Positions 26,555 to 34,961 of a stretch of DNA of 34,961 nt are shown here, piece after piece. The position numbers were made by a program, and so were the translations under genes. The first letter of the stretch is position 1. Each line of letters opens with the position of its first letter. The DNA lies in contig PXDN01000143.1 of the NCBI GenBank assembly GCA_003566375.1, forward strand, positions 1-34,961, given 5' to 3'. Origin of the DNA: Opitutia bacterium (GTDB lineage Bacteria; Verrucomicrobiota; Verrucomicrobiia; Opitutales; T3Sed10-336). Under the pieces are notes generated by a model. It was not told the origin of the DNA, searched no databases, and worked only from the letters and a program-made list of their open reading frames with translations.

Positions 26555-28516
26555 ATGAACCCCGACAGCGAAAAACAGTCCTCCTCCAAACAACCTTCCT
26601 CTCCGCGGGAGAGTGAGCTTTTGCGGGCGGCCGACCAAGCCGGCGGCTTTCGCAAATTCCGCGCCTACCTTTCCCTTTCGGGGCCAGGCTTCCTGCAAAG
26701 CGCCATCACCCTCGGGGGCGGCTCCCTCGCCGGAAGCCTTTACCTGGGCGTCTTGGCCGGAACGAGCATGCTCTGGGTGCAGCCCCTGGCGATGTTTTTG
26801 GGAATCATCATGCTGTGCGCCATCGCCTACGTGACGCTCTCCACCGGCCGGCGGCCGTTTGAGGCGATCAACACGGAGGTGAACCCGGTCTTCGGCTGGG
26901 GGTGGGCGCTGGCGGCCTTCATTGCCAACATGGTTTGGGTGATGCCGCAATACACACTGGCGGTCGGGGTTTTCCGGGAAAACCTGTTGCCCGGTGTATT
27001 CGGCGACGCGGGCTTGTTCCCGTTGTGGCTCTCCAATCTAATTCTGGTGAGCATCATTTTCGCCATCGCGCTGGCAGTCACGTGGAATTACGGGCGGCCC
27101 GGGCTCGGGGTGAAGTTGTTTGAATTCATGGTGAAGTTGATGGTCGGCTTCATCGTGCTGGCCTTCATCGGTGTGGTAATCAGTCTGGCGCGCGAGCCGG
27201 GCATGTTGAACTGGGGCGAGATTCTGCGCGGGTTCATTCCCAATCCCGGGATGATCCTGCGCCCGGCCGAAGGATTTGAGGCAATCCTCGCGAATATTCC
27301 GATGGAATACGCCGATTACTGGCGCGAGATCATTGTGAGCGATCAGCGCGGCGTCATCGTGGCCACCGCCGCCACCGCCGTCGGCATCAACATGACTTTC
27401 CTGTTCGGCTACTCGCTGCTGCGCCGCGGGTGGGGCAAGGAGTTCCGGGGTTTCGTCAAATTCGACCTTGGCACCGGGATGCTGATTCCGTTTTTGATCG
27501 CCACCGGTTGCGTGGTGATCGCGGCCGCCAGCCAATTTCACCTCGTTCCGCATCCCGGCTTGATGGACCGGGAGGAGATGGTCCGGATCCAGCAGGATCT
27601 CGGCACCGACGCGCGGGCCTTGCCCGATGAAATGCGCGCCGCCTCCGGCGGTCAGGTTAACGAATACCGCCGCCTGCTGCTGGCGCGCGCCCTTCTTGAA
27701 TTGGGAGAAGCGGACCGGACCGAGTTGGAAGCGCTTCAAGCCGATCCACTCCGGGCGGAGGATTACGATCACCGGGTCTCCGAGGTGATCAACCTGACCA
27801 CGCCCCACGACCGCTACATTGCGGCGACTTTGGTGCGGCGGAACAATTTCGATCTCGCCAACTCCTTGGAGCCCTTGCTCGGCTGGTTTTTCGCCCAAGT
27901 GGTTTTCGGCCTCGGGGTGCTCGGGATGACTTTCTCCAGCATCACCCTGCTAATGGTGATCGCGGGCGTCGGCTTCTGTGAATTTCTGAACAAGCCTCAC
28001 GACAGCGTCTGGTTTAAAGTCGGCACGCTTTTCCCGGCTACCGGATTGCTGGCGCCGTTTTTCTGGTATGCGGCCGCGCCCTGGCTGGTGGTACCGACCT
28101 CGGTGATCGCCTTCTTGTTGATACCGCTGGCCTACATCTCGTTCTTCGCCCTGATGAACCAGAAAACCCTGTTGGGCGACGACATGCCGCGCGGCGGTCG
28201 ACGTTTGGCCTGGAATCTTTTCATGGGACTGGCTTTGTTGATCATCGTGCCGTCGAGTCTCTACATGCTGTATGTGCGCTTTGGCATAGGCGGGCTCAGT
28301 TCGGCGGGGATGTTGCTGGCTTTTGCCGGAATCGTGCATCTGGAGCGTAAAAACGCTCAAGGTCTGGCCACCATGCTGTCCTGGTTTCTTGTGGTTGCGG
28401 TATTTACCGTGTGCGCAACTTGGTTTGGTTGGGGCGCCGCCGTGTTGGCCACACTCGCCGCCGTGGCCTTTGCCATCCTGCTGCATACGTCGAGGAAAAA
28501 GAACGGCCTGAAATAA
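26555..28516 (+). CDS. NRAMP-fold transporter homolog lacking the canonical DPGN/MPHN metal motifs
   Basis: YLSLSGPGFLQSAITLGGGSLAGSLYLGVLAGTSMLWVQPLAMFLGIIM at the TM1 position; AVGINMTFLFGYSLLRRGWGKEFRGFVKFDLG at the TM6 position; many TM segments. Confidence 0.78.
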   Translation: MNPDSEKQSSSKQPSSPRESELLRAADQAGGFRKFRAYLSLSGPGFLQSAITLGGGSLAGSLYLGVLAGTSMLWVQPLAMFLGIIMLCAIAYVTLSTGRRPFEAINTEVNPVFGWGWALAAFIANMVWVMPQYTLAVGVFRENLLPGVFGDAGLFPLWLSNLILVSIIFAIALAVTWNYGRPGLGVKLFEFMVKLMVGFIVLAFIGVVISLAREPGMLNWGEILRGFIPNPGMILRPAEGFEAILANIPMEYADYWREIIVSDQRGVIVATAATAVGINMTFLFGYSLLRRGWGKEFRGFVKFDLGTGMLIPFLIATGCVVIAAASQFHLVPHPGLMDREEMVRIQQDLGTDARALPDEMRAASGGQVNEYRRLLLARALLELGEADRTELEALQADPLRAEDYDHRVSEVINLTTPHDRYIAATLVRRNNFDLANSLEPLLGWFFAQVVFGLGVLGMTFSSITLLMVIAGVGFCEFLNKPHDSVWFKVGTLFPATGLLAPFFWYAAAPWLVVPTSVIAFLLIPLAYISFFALMNQKTLLGDDMPRGGRRLAWNLFMGLALLIIVPSSLYMLYVRFGIGGLSSAGMLLAFAGIVHLERKNAQGLATMLSWFLVVAVFTVCATWFGWGAAVLATLAAVAFAILLHTSRKKNGLK

Positions 28517-28604
28517 ATCCATTATGGAGCCGCCAATCCACGCGGGGCAGGCGGGCGTCGGTTCAAATCAAACGGGCATCCGGCAAGGCCGCAGGCGGTG
28601 AACC

Positions 28605-28664
28605 GGAGGCCCCGCCGTGACCGCTTGCAAACCGCCTTCCGCCTGTCTGAAGCACGGCGCTCCC
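28605..28664 (+). repeat. Intergenic palindromic repeat, unit A copy 3 (diverged)
   Basis: ggaggccccgccgtgaccgcttgcaaaccgccttccgcctgtctgaagcacggcgctccc, alignable to 21847-21915 and 21961-22030. Confidence 0.85.
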
Positions 28665-28677
28665 ATGGCGGCTCTTC

Positions 28678-28704
28678 GGAGCGCCCGCCTTCAGGCGGCG
28701 GCGA
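28678..28704 (-). repeat. Intergenic palindromic repeat, unit B copy 2
   Basis: ggagcgcccgccttcaggcggcggcga; hairpin ccgcc-ttca-ggcgg; matches 21934-21957. Confidence 0.8.
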
Positions 28705-28818
28705 ACAGGAACCCGGCGTAACCGCTTACACACCGTTTTCGCCCGGATGCCTTCTTGCACGTACCCTTTTTTTTGTTGGCCACGGGAGCTTGGTTTTGCG
28801 AAGGTTGCTCTTTACGCC

Positions 28819-30387
28819 ATGGCACTGACACCATTCACCAGTAAGTTGATCGCCGATGTCGGCATCAGCATGGGCGACGAGGGCAAAGGTCGCCTCATCG
28901 CCGAAATCGCCGAAGAATTGCGCGCCGGAAGCGGCCGCCGCGACGCCGTTTCGATGGTGCTCAAGGTCAACGGCGGCGCCAACTCCGGCCACACCGCGGC
29001 CGGGCTCAAGCTCAACCTGCTGCCCGCCGGAGTGGTTGAGGAGGGGGTTTCCTGGCTCGCCCTTGGCAGCGGCGTGGTGGCGGATCCCCGCAAGGTTTGG
29101 TGGGAAACCAAACCTTTGGAGGCGCGGGGTTATTCGATTGTGCCGCGCCTGGTGATCGACCAGCGGACCATGGTCTCCGACCTTTCCCACCGGCTGTTGG
29201 ATTTGGCCTGGGAGCATTACCGGGTCCATGTTTTGCGGGAAGAACCGCGCGGTTCGACCGGACGGGGCATCTCCCCGGCCTTCGGTGACGAAACCGCCCA
29301 GTGGCAGATTTATTTCGCCGATTTCCAGGGAAGCCGGGAGACATTCGCGGGCCGGTTGACGCGCCGCATCGAGCGGGCGCTGGCGACCATTCGCCATGTC
29401 TGCCAAGTGGACGGGGTAGCGTGGGAAGGCTTTTTCGACACCCTGACCCAGGCGGAGACCCGCGCCAATGGCGAGGCGATCGAGGCGGGGATATTCTCCA
29501 AGGAAGAGTTTGATTTTACCCGTTTCCGGGGTTCCGAACCGTTCACCCTCAACACCGAGGCGGTGGTCGAGACCTATTGGCGGGCGGGGTCGTCGCTGGC
29601 CCGGAACGTGGGCGACGTGCGGGAGTTGATCCTGCAATCCCTGCGTGAGGATCGTTCCGTGCTGGGCGAGTTCGGCCAATCGTATTGGCTGGACAAGCGC
29701 CACGGCTTTTCCCCCAACGTGACGGCCTCCCATACCCACGCGCCCGAGTTTTTTCTTTCGGGTGGCATTCCCGCCCAACCGGTCCACACCATCGGCGTGG
29801 CCAAGGCCTACGACACCAAGGTCGGCACCCACACCTTTATTACGCAAATTCCGGACAGCCATCCTCTGGGTTCGATCCTGCGGAAGTTGGAATTCGGCAC
29901 CTCCACCGGCCGCCAGCGGATGGTTGGCTGGTTCGACGCGGTGGAAAAAGGGGACGCGCTCCGCTATTCCGGGTTTCAGTGCATGGCGATCAATAAATTG
30001 GACGCCCTCACCCATGCCGGGGACTGGCGGGGCGAGTTGCTGATTTGCACCGGCTACCGGGACGCTTCCGGAAATTTGGTTCGCCATGTTCCCCGCGATC
30101 CCGATGTTCACCAAACCCTGCAACCGGTTTTTGAATCGTATCCCGGCTGGAGCGAAGACATCGCTCCGGTTCGCCGCTACGCCGATCTTCCCGAAAACGC
30201 CCGCCGCTACATCGCGGGAATGCTGCGCCACACCTTCGAAGTGGCCTACGAGGGAGGACGGTGGCCGGAAACCCTGCCCAATCTCCGCTACATCGGAGTC
30301 GGGCCGCTGCCCGCGCAAGTGATTAAAGACATTCCCGCCTCGCGGGAAATCGTCGAGAGCGCATCTCCGGCACCCGCCGCGGGCTGA
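28819..30387 (+). CDS. purA: Adenylosuccinate synthetase, divergent and enlarged (522 aa)
   Basis: [93 protein letters not shown]. Confidence 0.88.
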   Translation: MALTPFTSKLIADVGISMGDEGKGRLIAEIAEELRAGSGRRDAVSMVLKVNGGANSGHTAAGLKLNLLPAGVVEEGVSWLALGSGVVADPRKVWWETKPLEARGYSIVPRLVIDQRTMVSDLSHRLLDLAWEHYRVHVLREEPRGSTGRGISPAFGDETAQWQIYFADFQGSRETFAGRLTRRIERALATIRHVCQVDGVAWEGFFDTLTQAETRANGEAIEAGIFSKEEFDFTRFRGSEPFTLNTEAVVETYWRAGSSLARNVGDVRELILQSLREDRSVLGEFGQSYWLDKRHGFSPNVTASHTHAPEFFLSGGIPAQPVHTIGVAKAYDTKVGTHTFITQIPDSHPLGSILRKLEFGTSTGRQRMVGWFDAVEKGDALRYSGFQCMAINKLDALTHAGDWRGELLICTGYRDASGNLVRHVPRDPDVHQTLQPVFESYPGWSEDIAPVRRYADLPENARRYIAGMLRHTFEVAYEGGRWPETLPNLRYIGVGPLPAQVIKDIPASREIVESASPAPAAG

Positions 30388-30414
30388 GGCCGGATGCCGC
30401 TGTTTTACTAGCCG

Positions 30415-32031
30415 ATGAATTTGCAACAGGAAGTCGCCCGGCGGCGCACGTTCGCCATCATTTCCCATCCCGACGCCGGTAAAACCACGTTGACGGAGAA
30501 GTTCCTTCTCTACGGGGGGGCCGTTCACCTGGCCGGCTCCGTAACCGCCCGCAAACAACAGCGGTCCACGGTTTCCGATTGGATGGATTTGGAAAAGCAG
30601 CGCGGAATTTCGGTGAGTTCCACCGTGCTGCAATTCGATTTCAACGGGTTTCGGGTGAACCTGCTCGACACGCCGGGTCACCAGGATTTCTCGGAAGACA
30701 CCTACCGGGTGTTGATGGCGGTGGATGCCGTCATCATGGTCATTGACGGAGCCAAGGGCATCGAGACGCAAACCCGCAAGCTCTTCACCATTTGCCGCAG
30801 CCGGCGAATCCCGATTTTTACCTTTGTCAACAAATGGGACCGTCCCGGGCGGGAGCCGCTTGATTTGCTGGACGAGTTGGAACGGGAACTCGGCCTGGAA
30901 AGCTGGCCGGTCAACTGGCCGATCGGGCAGGGCGATCTGTTCCGCGGGGTTTTTGACCGGCACGACCGGCGGTTGCACCTTTACGAGCGCGTCCCCGGCG
31001 GGCGCTACCGCGCCCCGGTGGCGGTGGCCGACATCGATGATGAGGGCCTGGCCGAACGGTTCGAGCCGGGACAGTTTGCCACCTTCCGCGAGGAGTTGGA
31101 CATTTTGGAAATGGCCGCCGCCGCGTACGACGAGGAGCGCATTCGCCACGGGGAGCTGACCCCCGTTTTCTTTGGCAGCGCGGTTAACAATTTCGGGGTC
31201 GAATTGTTGCTGAACGGGTTTCTCCGCTGGGCGCCTCCGCCTCTGGCAAGAAGTTCCGAGGGCCGCGAAGTGTCGCCTGAAAACGAGGCTTTTTCCGGCT
31301 TTGTTTTTAAAATCCAAGCCAACATGGACCCGAAACACCGGGACCGGGTGGCCTTTCTGCGCATTTGCTCGGGCCGTTTCCGCCGGGACATGCGCGTCAT
31401 CCACGTCCGTACCGGCAAGGAAGTTCGCCTCTCCTTTTCCCACACCCTGTTTGGGCAGGAGCGTGTCACCGCCGACGAGGGCGCGGCCGGTGACATCATC
31501 GGTTTGGCCGGGCATGATGATTTCCAGATCGGGGATACTCTGGCGGAGGAGACGGGCATCCGGTTCGCGGAGATCCCCCGGTTTTCACCCGAGTGTTTTG
31601 CCTACCTGCACAATCCGAATGTAAGCGACTTCAAGCGGTTCCGGTCCGGCTTGGAGCAGTTGTTGCATGAAAAGGTGGTGCAGGCGTTTTCCCCGGTGGA
31701 TTCTTTGCGGCAGGTGCCGTTGCTCGGCGCGGTGGGACCGTTGCAATTCGACGTGGTGAAATACCGCCTGGAATTGGAATACCGTTGTGAGTCGCGCCTG
31801 GAATTGATGCCGTGGCGCATTTCCCGCTGGTTGCCCGACGGGATGACACCGGAAGAGGGCAAAGCCCTGCTCTTGCCCGGGGGGACCGGTTTGGTGGCCG
31901 ACGGCGACGGGCGATTGCTGTTGTTGTTCCGCGATGACTGGGAGGTCCGTTTTTTCGAGGAAAAGAACCCCGACATCAAACTGAGCGGCCCGCCCGGCCC
32001 CGCCCGTGTCGAGGCGGCGGCCGGGATGTGA
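30415..32031 (+). CDS. prfC: Peptide chain release factor 3
   Basis: ARRRTFAIISHPDAGKTTLTEKFLLYGGAVHLAGSVTARK...SDWMDLEKQRGISVSSTVLQFDF...LLDTPGHQDFSEDTYRVLMAVDAVIMVIDGAKGIE. Confidence 0.96.
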   Translation: MNLQQEVARRRTFAIISHPDAGKTTLTEKFLLYGGAVHLAGSVTARKQQRSTVSDWMDLEKQRGISVSSTVLQFDFNGFRVNLLDTPGHQDFSEDTYRVLMAVDAVIMVIDGAKGIETQTRKLFTICRSRRIPIFTFVNKWDRPGREPLDLLDELERELGLESWPVNWPIGQGDLFRGVFDRHDRRLHLYERVPGGRYRAPVAVADIDDEGLAERFEPGQFATFREELDILEMAAAAYDEERIRHGELTPVFFGSAVNNFGVELLLNGFLRWAPPPLARSSEGREVSPENEAFSGFVFKIQANMDPKHRDRVAFLRICSGRFRRDMRVIHVRTGKEVRLSFSHTLFGQERVTADEGAAGDIIGLAGHDDFQIGDTLAEETGIRFAEIPRFSPECFAYLHNPNVSDFKRFRSGLEQLLHEKVVQAFSPVDSLRQVPLLGAVGPLQFDVVKYRLELEYRCESRLELMPWRISRWLPDGMTPEEGKALLLPGGTGLVADGDGRLLLLFRDDWEVRFFEEKNPDIKLSGPPGPARVEAAAGM

Positions 32032-32036
32032 GTAGC

Positions 32037-34400
32037 TCAGGGCTCGAACGGCACGAAGAAGATTGGGGTGGGCAGGCAGGAGGCGCCGGGCGGCGAAAAT
32101 TCGATTTCGGCGATCAACGGTCCGTTGTCATCGGAGGGCGGATACACTTGCAACAGGACGTGGTTGCCCTCGCCGGAGAAGGTCACGCTTTCGCGGGGAA
32201 CCGGCACCACTTCGGCGGGAAAGCCGCCTTCCCCGACCTTCACCGCCGATGCCTGGTGGCGGCAGAAATCACTTCCGTGATAAAGATTGTGCATGAGCAC
32301 CGCCCATGAACGCCCGTCGGAATGCGTCAGGGGAACGCGGATGCGATAGACCACACCGTAATTGCCCTTGTTTTCGACGTCCTCCCCGGTCAGCCCGTCG
32401 CGCCCTTTGATCCAAGGGTCGCGGCGGCCGTCGGCCACCACGAGTTGCCGGACGCCGCCGGCGGTGTCGAGGGCCAGCGGCCCGGGGAGGGTGACCAGAA
32501 AATCGCTGATGGGGAAGCGGCCCCGGCCAGCTCCGCTCGGATGGGTGCCGGGGAGCACGCGGGGAAGCTCGGGAAGGGTCGCGAGAGCTTCGGCGTTGTC
32601 CATCTCCGGATCGCGTTGCAGGACGGTCACGCGGGCGGGTTGGTCGATGGAGAATTCATAAAATCCGTGCGCCAGTTGGTCCTTGCGCAGCACGGCCGCA
32701 TCCATGGCGGGGTCGATGGGAACCGCCTCGCCGGGCTCCACCACGCGGTCTTCCGGGCCGGGTCGGTGGGAGAAAAACTCCATTAAAGCGGTTTTGCCGA
32801 CCCGGTGGTAGTGGCCTTCGGGTCGGGGGAAGCTGCCGCGCTTGAAACGGAGATGAAGCGGTTCGCCGCCCATGTTTTCCAAAACCGCCGTGATGGTTTT
32901 GCGGTCGGCCTCCGGGTCGGGAACATGGTAGGTGTAGAGTCGATACTCCCCCGGGGGAACCGTCTCCCGCATGGCAATCCCGTCGCCGGTGCGGAAATAC
33001 TCCGGCATGTCGGAAAAAAGCAGTTCCGGACTTTCCAAGGCGGTCAGGCGCGCGGGTAAAATCGGCACGGCGTCAGCCGGCAAACCGGGCAACTTGACCA
33101 AATCGCCGGGTTTGGCCGCCGCCAGCGCCGCGGCGGCATCCGTGGCCGGTTGGGGACCGGCCGGCAGTTCGAGCGGCGTCGGCCGGGGGAGATCCTCTTC
33201 GGCGAAGTATGCCTCCCCCGGGTCCGGGTCGGGGCGGGTGCGGCGCGCTCCCATGGGGCTGATTTGGAAGCGTTCTTCTTCGGAATCAAGGTTGACGGTC
33301 AGCCGGTGGCGCTGGGGCCAGTTGTGGTTTTTGGCGAAATTGGCGTGATGGATGCGCAACACCCGTTCAGGGAAAGTCTCCGCGCCGCCCGTCTCCTTGA
33401 CTTCCCGGGCCACCGCGCGCGCGATGCCGGTGTCCGGATCGAAACGGGTGGGCAGGGGCTCGTCGTCGAGAAAGAATTGCACGGTGGAGGAGACGGTGCG
33501 GTTGCGGTTGGCGCCCCACCAGTTGGAGGGCATGCCGTCATCGATTTCGGCGGTGAACACGAGGGCGCCGTCCTCATCCTCCGCCACGGACAGGGTTTGG
33601 GTGGGCCGGCCGCCATAGGCGTATTCACAAAGGGCGGTGTAGATGGCGTACGCTTCCCGTAAATTGTAGAGCGGATCGCGCAGACGCTGTTCCTCCTCCG
33701 GATTGGAATGAAAGGAGCTTTCCAGCAAAACCGCCGGCACACGGGTGCTGTTGAGGACGCCGAATCCCCGCGGGAACATCTGCTGATCGCTCATCAAAAA
33801 CGAGGTCAGCCCGGCGTCGGTGCGCAATTCGCGGAAGAGGGCGTGGGCCGCCTTGCGGGCGAAGTCGAGATCGGGCTCCGACCAGTCGGTTTCACCGTGA
33901 AACCAAACGCTGGTGTAGTTGGTTTCCGGATTCGAGCTGGCGTTGTGATGAAGGCTGATGAACAGATCCGCCCCCCGGCCGCCGTCGGGACGGAGCACAT
34001 GGTTGGCGATTTCCGCCCGTTGCCTCAGGCTGACTTCATGGTCGCCGCTCCGGGTCATCACGACATGGACCCCGGCCTCCATCAACAGGCGTTCCAAATG
34101 CAGGGCGACCCGCCAATTGATGTCGGCCTCGCGGACGCCGGTCGGACCCCGTTTGTAACCCGGCAGGTGCCCGTCGCCGCCGTGGCCGGGATCGAGGGCG
34201 ATCACCCAATCCTTCAAAAACCGTTCGGCCGGGTGGCGGGGGAATTCCCGCTCGGGCCAACTGCGCCACGGCGCCCGTTCGTCGAGAGTTGTGAAAGCCC
34301 GCAAGACGGATTCGGCTCCGTGGGGAGCGGGGGAATCCGCGGCGGCGGTGAGGGGGGCGCAAGCCAGGCAAAAGATAGCGGTTGAAATGAAAAATCTCAT
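32037..34400 (-). CDS. N-acetylmuramoyl-L-alanine amidase (Amidase_3) with long C-terminal extension
   Basis: Signal peptide; WVIALDPGHGGD...GVREADINWRVALHLERLLMEAGVHVVMTRSGDHEVSLRQRAEIAN...ADLFISLHHNAS...PAVLLESSFHSNPEEE. ATG at 34400 (the ORF-track start at 34406 is a TTG). Confidence 0.92.
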   Translation of the reverse strand: MRFFISTAIFCLACAPLTAAADSPAPHGAESVLRAFTTLDERAPWRSWPEREFPRHPAERFLKDWVIALDPGHGGDGHLPGYKRGPTGVREADINWRVALHLERLLMEAGVHVVMTRSGDHEVSLRQRAEIANHVLRPDGGRGADLFISLHHNASSNPETNYTSVWFHGETDWSEPDLDFARKAAHALFRELRTDAGLTSFLMSDQQMFPRGFGVLNSTRVPAVLLESSFHSNPEEEQRLRDPLYNLREAYAIYTALCEYAYGGRPTQTLSVAEDEDGALVFTAEIDDGMPSNWWGANRNRTVSSTVQFFLDDEPLPTRFDPDTGIARAVAREVKETGGAETFPERVLRIHHANFAKNHNWPQRHRLTVNLDSEEERFQISPMGARRTRPDPDPGEAYFAEEDLPRPTPLELPAGPQPATDAAAALAAAKPGDLVKLPGLPADAVPILPARLTALESPELLFSDMPEYFRTGDGIAMRETVPPGEYRLYTYHVPDPEADRKTITAVLENMGGEPLHLRFKRGSFPRPEGHYHRVGKTALMEFFSHRPGPEDRVVEPGEAVPIDPAMDAAVLRKDQLAHGFYEFSIDQPARVTVLQRDPEMDNAEALATLPELPRVLPGTHPSGAGRGRFPISDFLVTLPGPLALDTAGGVRQLVVADGRRDPWIKGRDGLTGEDVENKGNYGVVYRIRVPLTHSDGRSWAVLMHNLYHGSDFCRHQASAVKVGEGGFPAEVVPVPRESVTFSGEGNHVLLQVYPPSDDNGPLIAEIEFSPPGASCLPTPIFFVPFEP

Positions 34401-34472
34401 GGTCAACCCGGATTATTCACGCTACCCGGAAACGGGAAAGCCCAAAGCGCGCGCCCGTATCATTTCCCGTTG

Positions 34473-34550
34473 TCATCGAAATCGGCATCGCCATCGCCAT
34501 CGAACCCGATCCTGAACCTGATCCCGATACCGATTAGGATTAGGATGAGG
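34473..34550. repeat. Degenerate hexameric tandem repeat (about 13 units)
   Basis: Minus-strand reading: CCTCAT CCTAAT CCTAAT CGGTAT CGGGAT CAGGTT CAGGAT CGGGTT CGATGG CGATGG CGATGC CGATTT CGATGA. Confidence 0.8.
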
Positions 34551-34563
34551 CCTGTCTTTGGGC

Positions 34564-34961
34564 TCAGGAGAATTTTTTCCACAAAGAGGGAAGAAACAAC
34601 ACCAGCACGGCGAAGAGTTCGATGCGTCCCATGATCATCAGGAGGCTGAGCAGGATTTTCCCCGGCGCTGTCAGTCCGCTGAAGTTTTCCGTCGGGCCAA
34701 ACTCGGCGAATCCGGGACCGATGTTGAAAAAGCAGGCCGCCACCGCCGAGACGGCGCCTTCCAGAGAATGGCCCGATTCAAACAAGGCGAGCAGGGGAAT
34801 CGACGCCAGCACGATCAAAAAGGTGAGAATGAAATATACCATGACGCCCTCGCGGGTGTCGGCGTCGAGCGGCCGGCCGTTGACCAGGATCGGGCGCACG
34901 ACATTGGTGCGGAAGGAGCGTTCGATGCTGTGGATCGCGATTTTGGCGCCAATGACCAAAC
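34564..34961 (-). CDS. trkH: TrkH/KtrB-type potassium uptake protein, C-terminal part (gene continues past window end)
   Basis: VSAVAACFFNIGPGFAEFGPTENFSGLTAPGKILLSLLMIMGRIELFAVLVLFLPSLWKK is the TrkH C-terminal signature. Confidence 0.88.
   Translation of the reverse strand, partial: LVIGAKIAIHSIERSFRTNVVRPILVNGRPLDADTREGVMVYFILTFLIVLASIPLLALFESGHSLEGAVSAVAACFFNIGPGFAEFGPTENFSGLTAPGKILLSLLMIMGRIELFAVLVLFLPSLWKKFS

Noticed and set aside
28726-31515. 929-aa minus-strand ORF opposite purA and prfC
   Set aside because: Low-complexity G/R/P/A-rich translation with no domain, antisense to two well-supported genes; typical high-GC shadow ORF

Overview
High-GC bacterial chromosomal window made mostly of conserved single-copy genes; gene content suggests Verrucomicrobiota (inference only). 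Recognisable genes, left to right: RNase Y (rny, -), GntR-HTH/LacI-type regulator (-), divergent Gfo/Idh/MocA oxidoreductase (+), six-domain ribosomal protein S1 (rpsA, +) with a terminator, NtrC-like response regulator with a degenerate AAA+ domain (+), a minus-strand sugar-metabolism group (Gfo/Idh/MocA, TIM-barrel isomerase/epimerase, SGNH hydrolase), grpE-dnaJ-rfaE2-like-htpG (+), a ~1154-aa protein that I tentatively assign to the PPi-type PEP carboxykinase family (-), a secreted beta-helix/PKD/DNRLRE protein (+), a three-gene cluster (metallophosphatase, DoxX-like membrane protein, membrane-anchored unknown), an NRAMP-fold transporter lacking the canonical metal motifs, a divergent adenylosuccinate synthetase, RF3 (prfC), an N-acetylmuramoyl-L-alanine amidase (-) and the 3' part of a TrkH-type K+ transporter (-). 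I see no CRISPR array, transposase, prophage, rRNA or tRNA. The items most worth follow-up are the degenerate sigma54-activator-like response regulator, a composite intergenic palindromic repeat family found at two loci, the putative PPi-PEPCK, the motif-swapped NRAMP homolog, the divergent PurA, and the uncharacterised three-gene envelope cluster. I do not see convincing evidence of a completely new multi-gene defence or mobile system.
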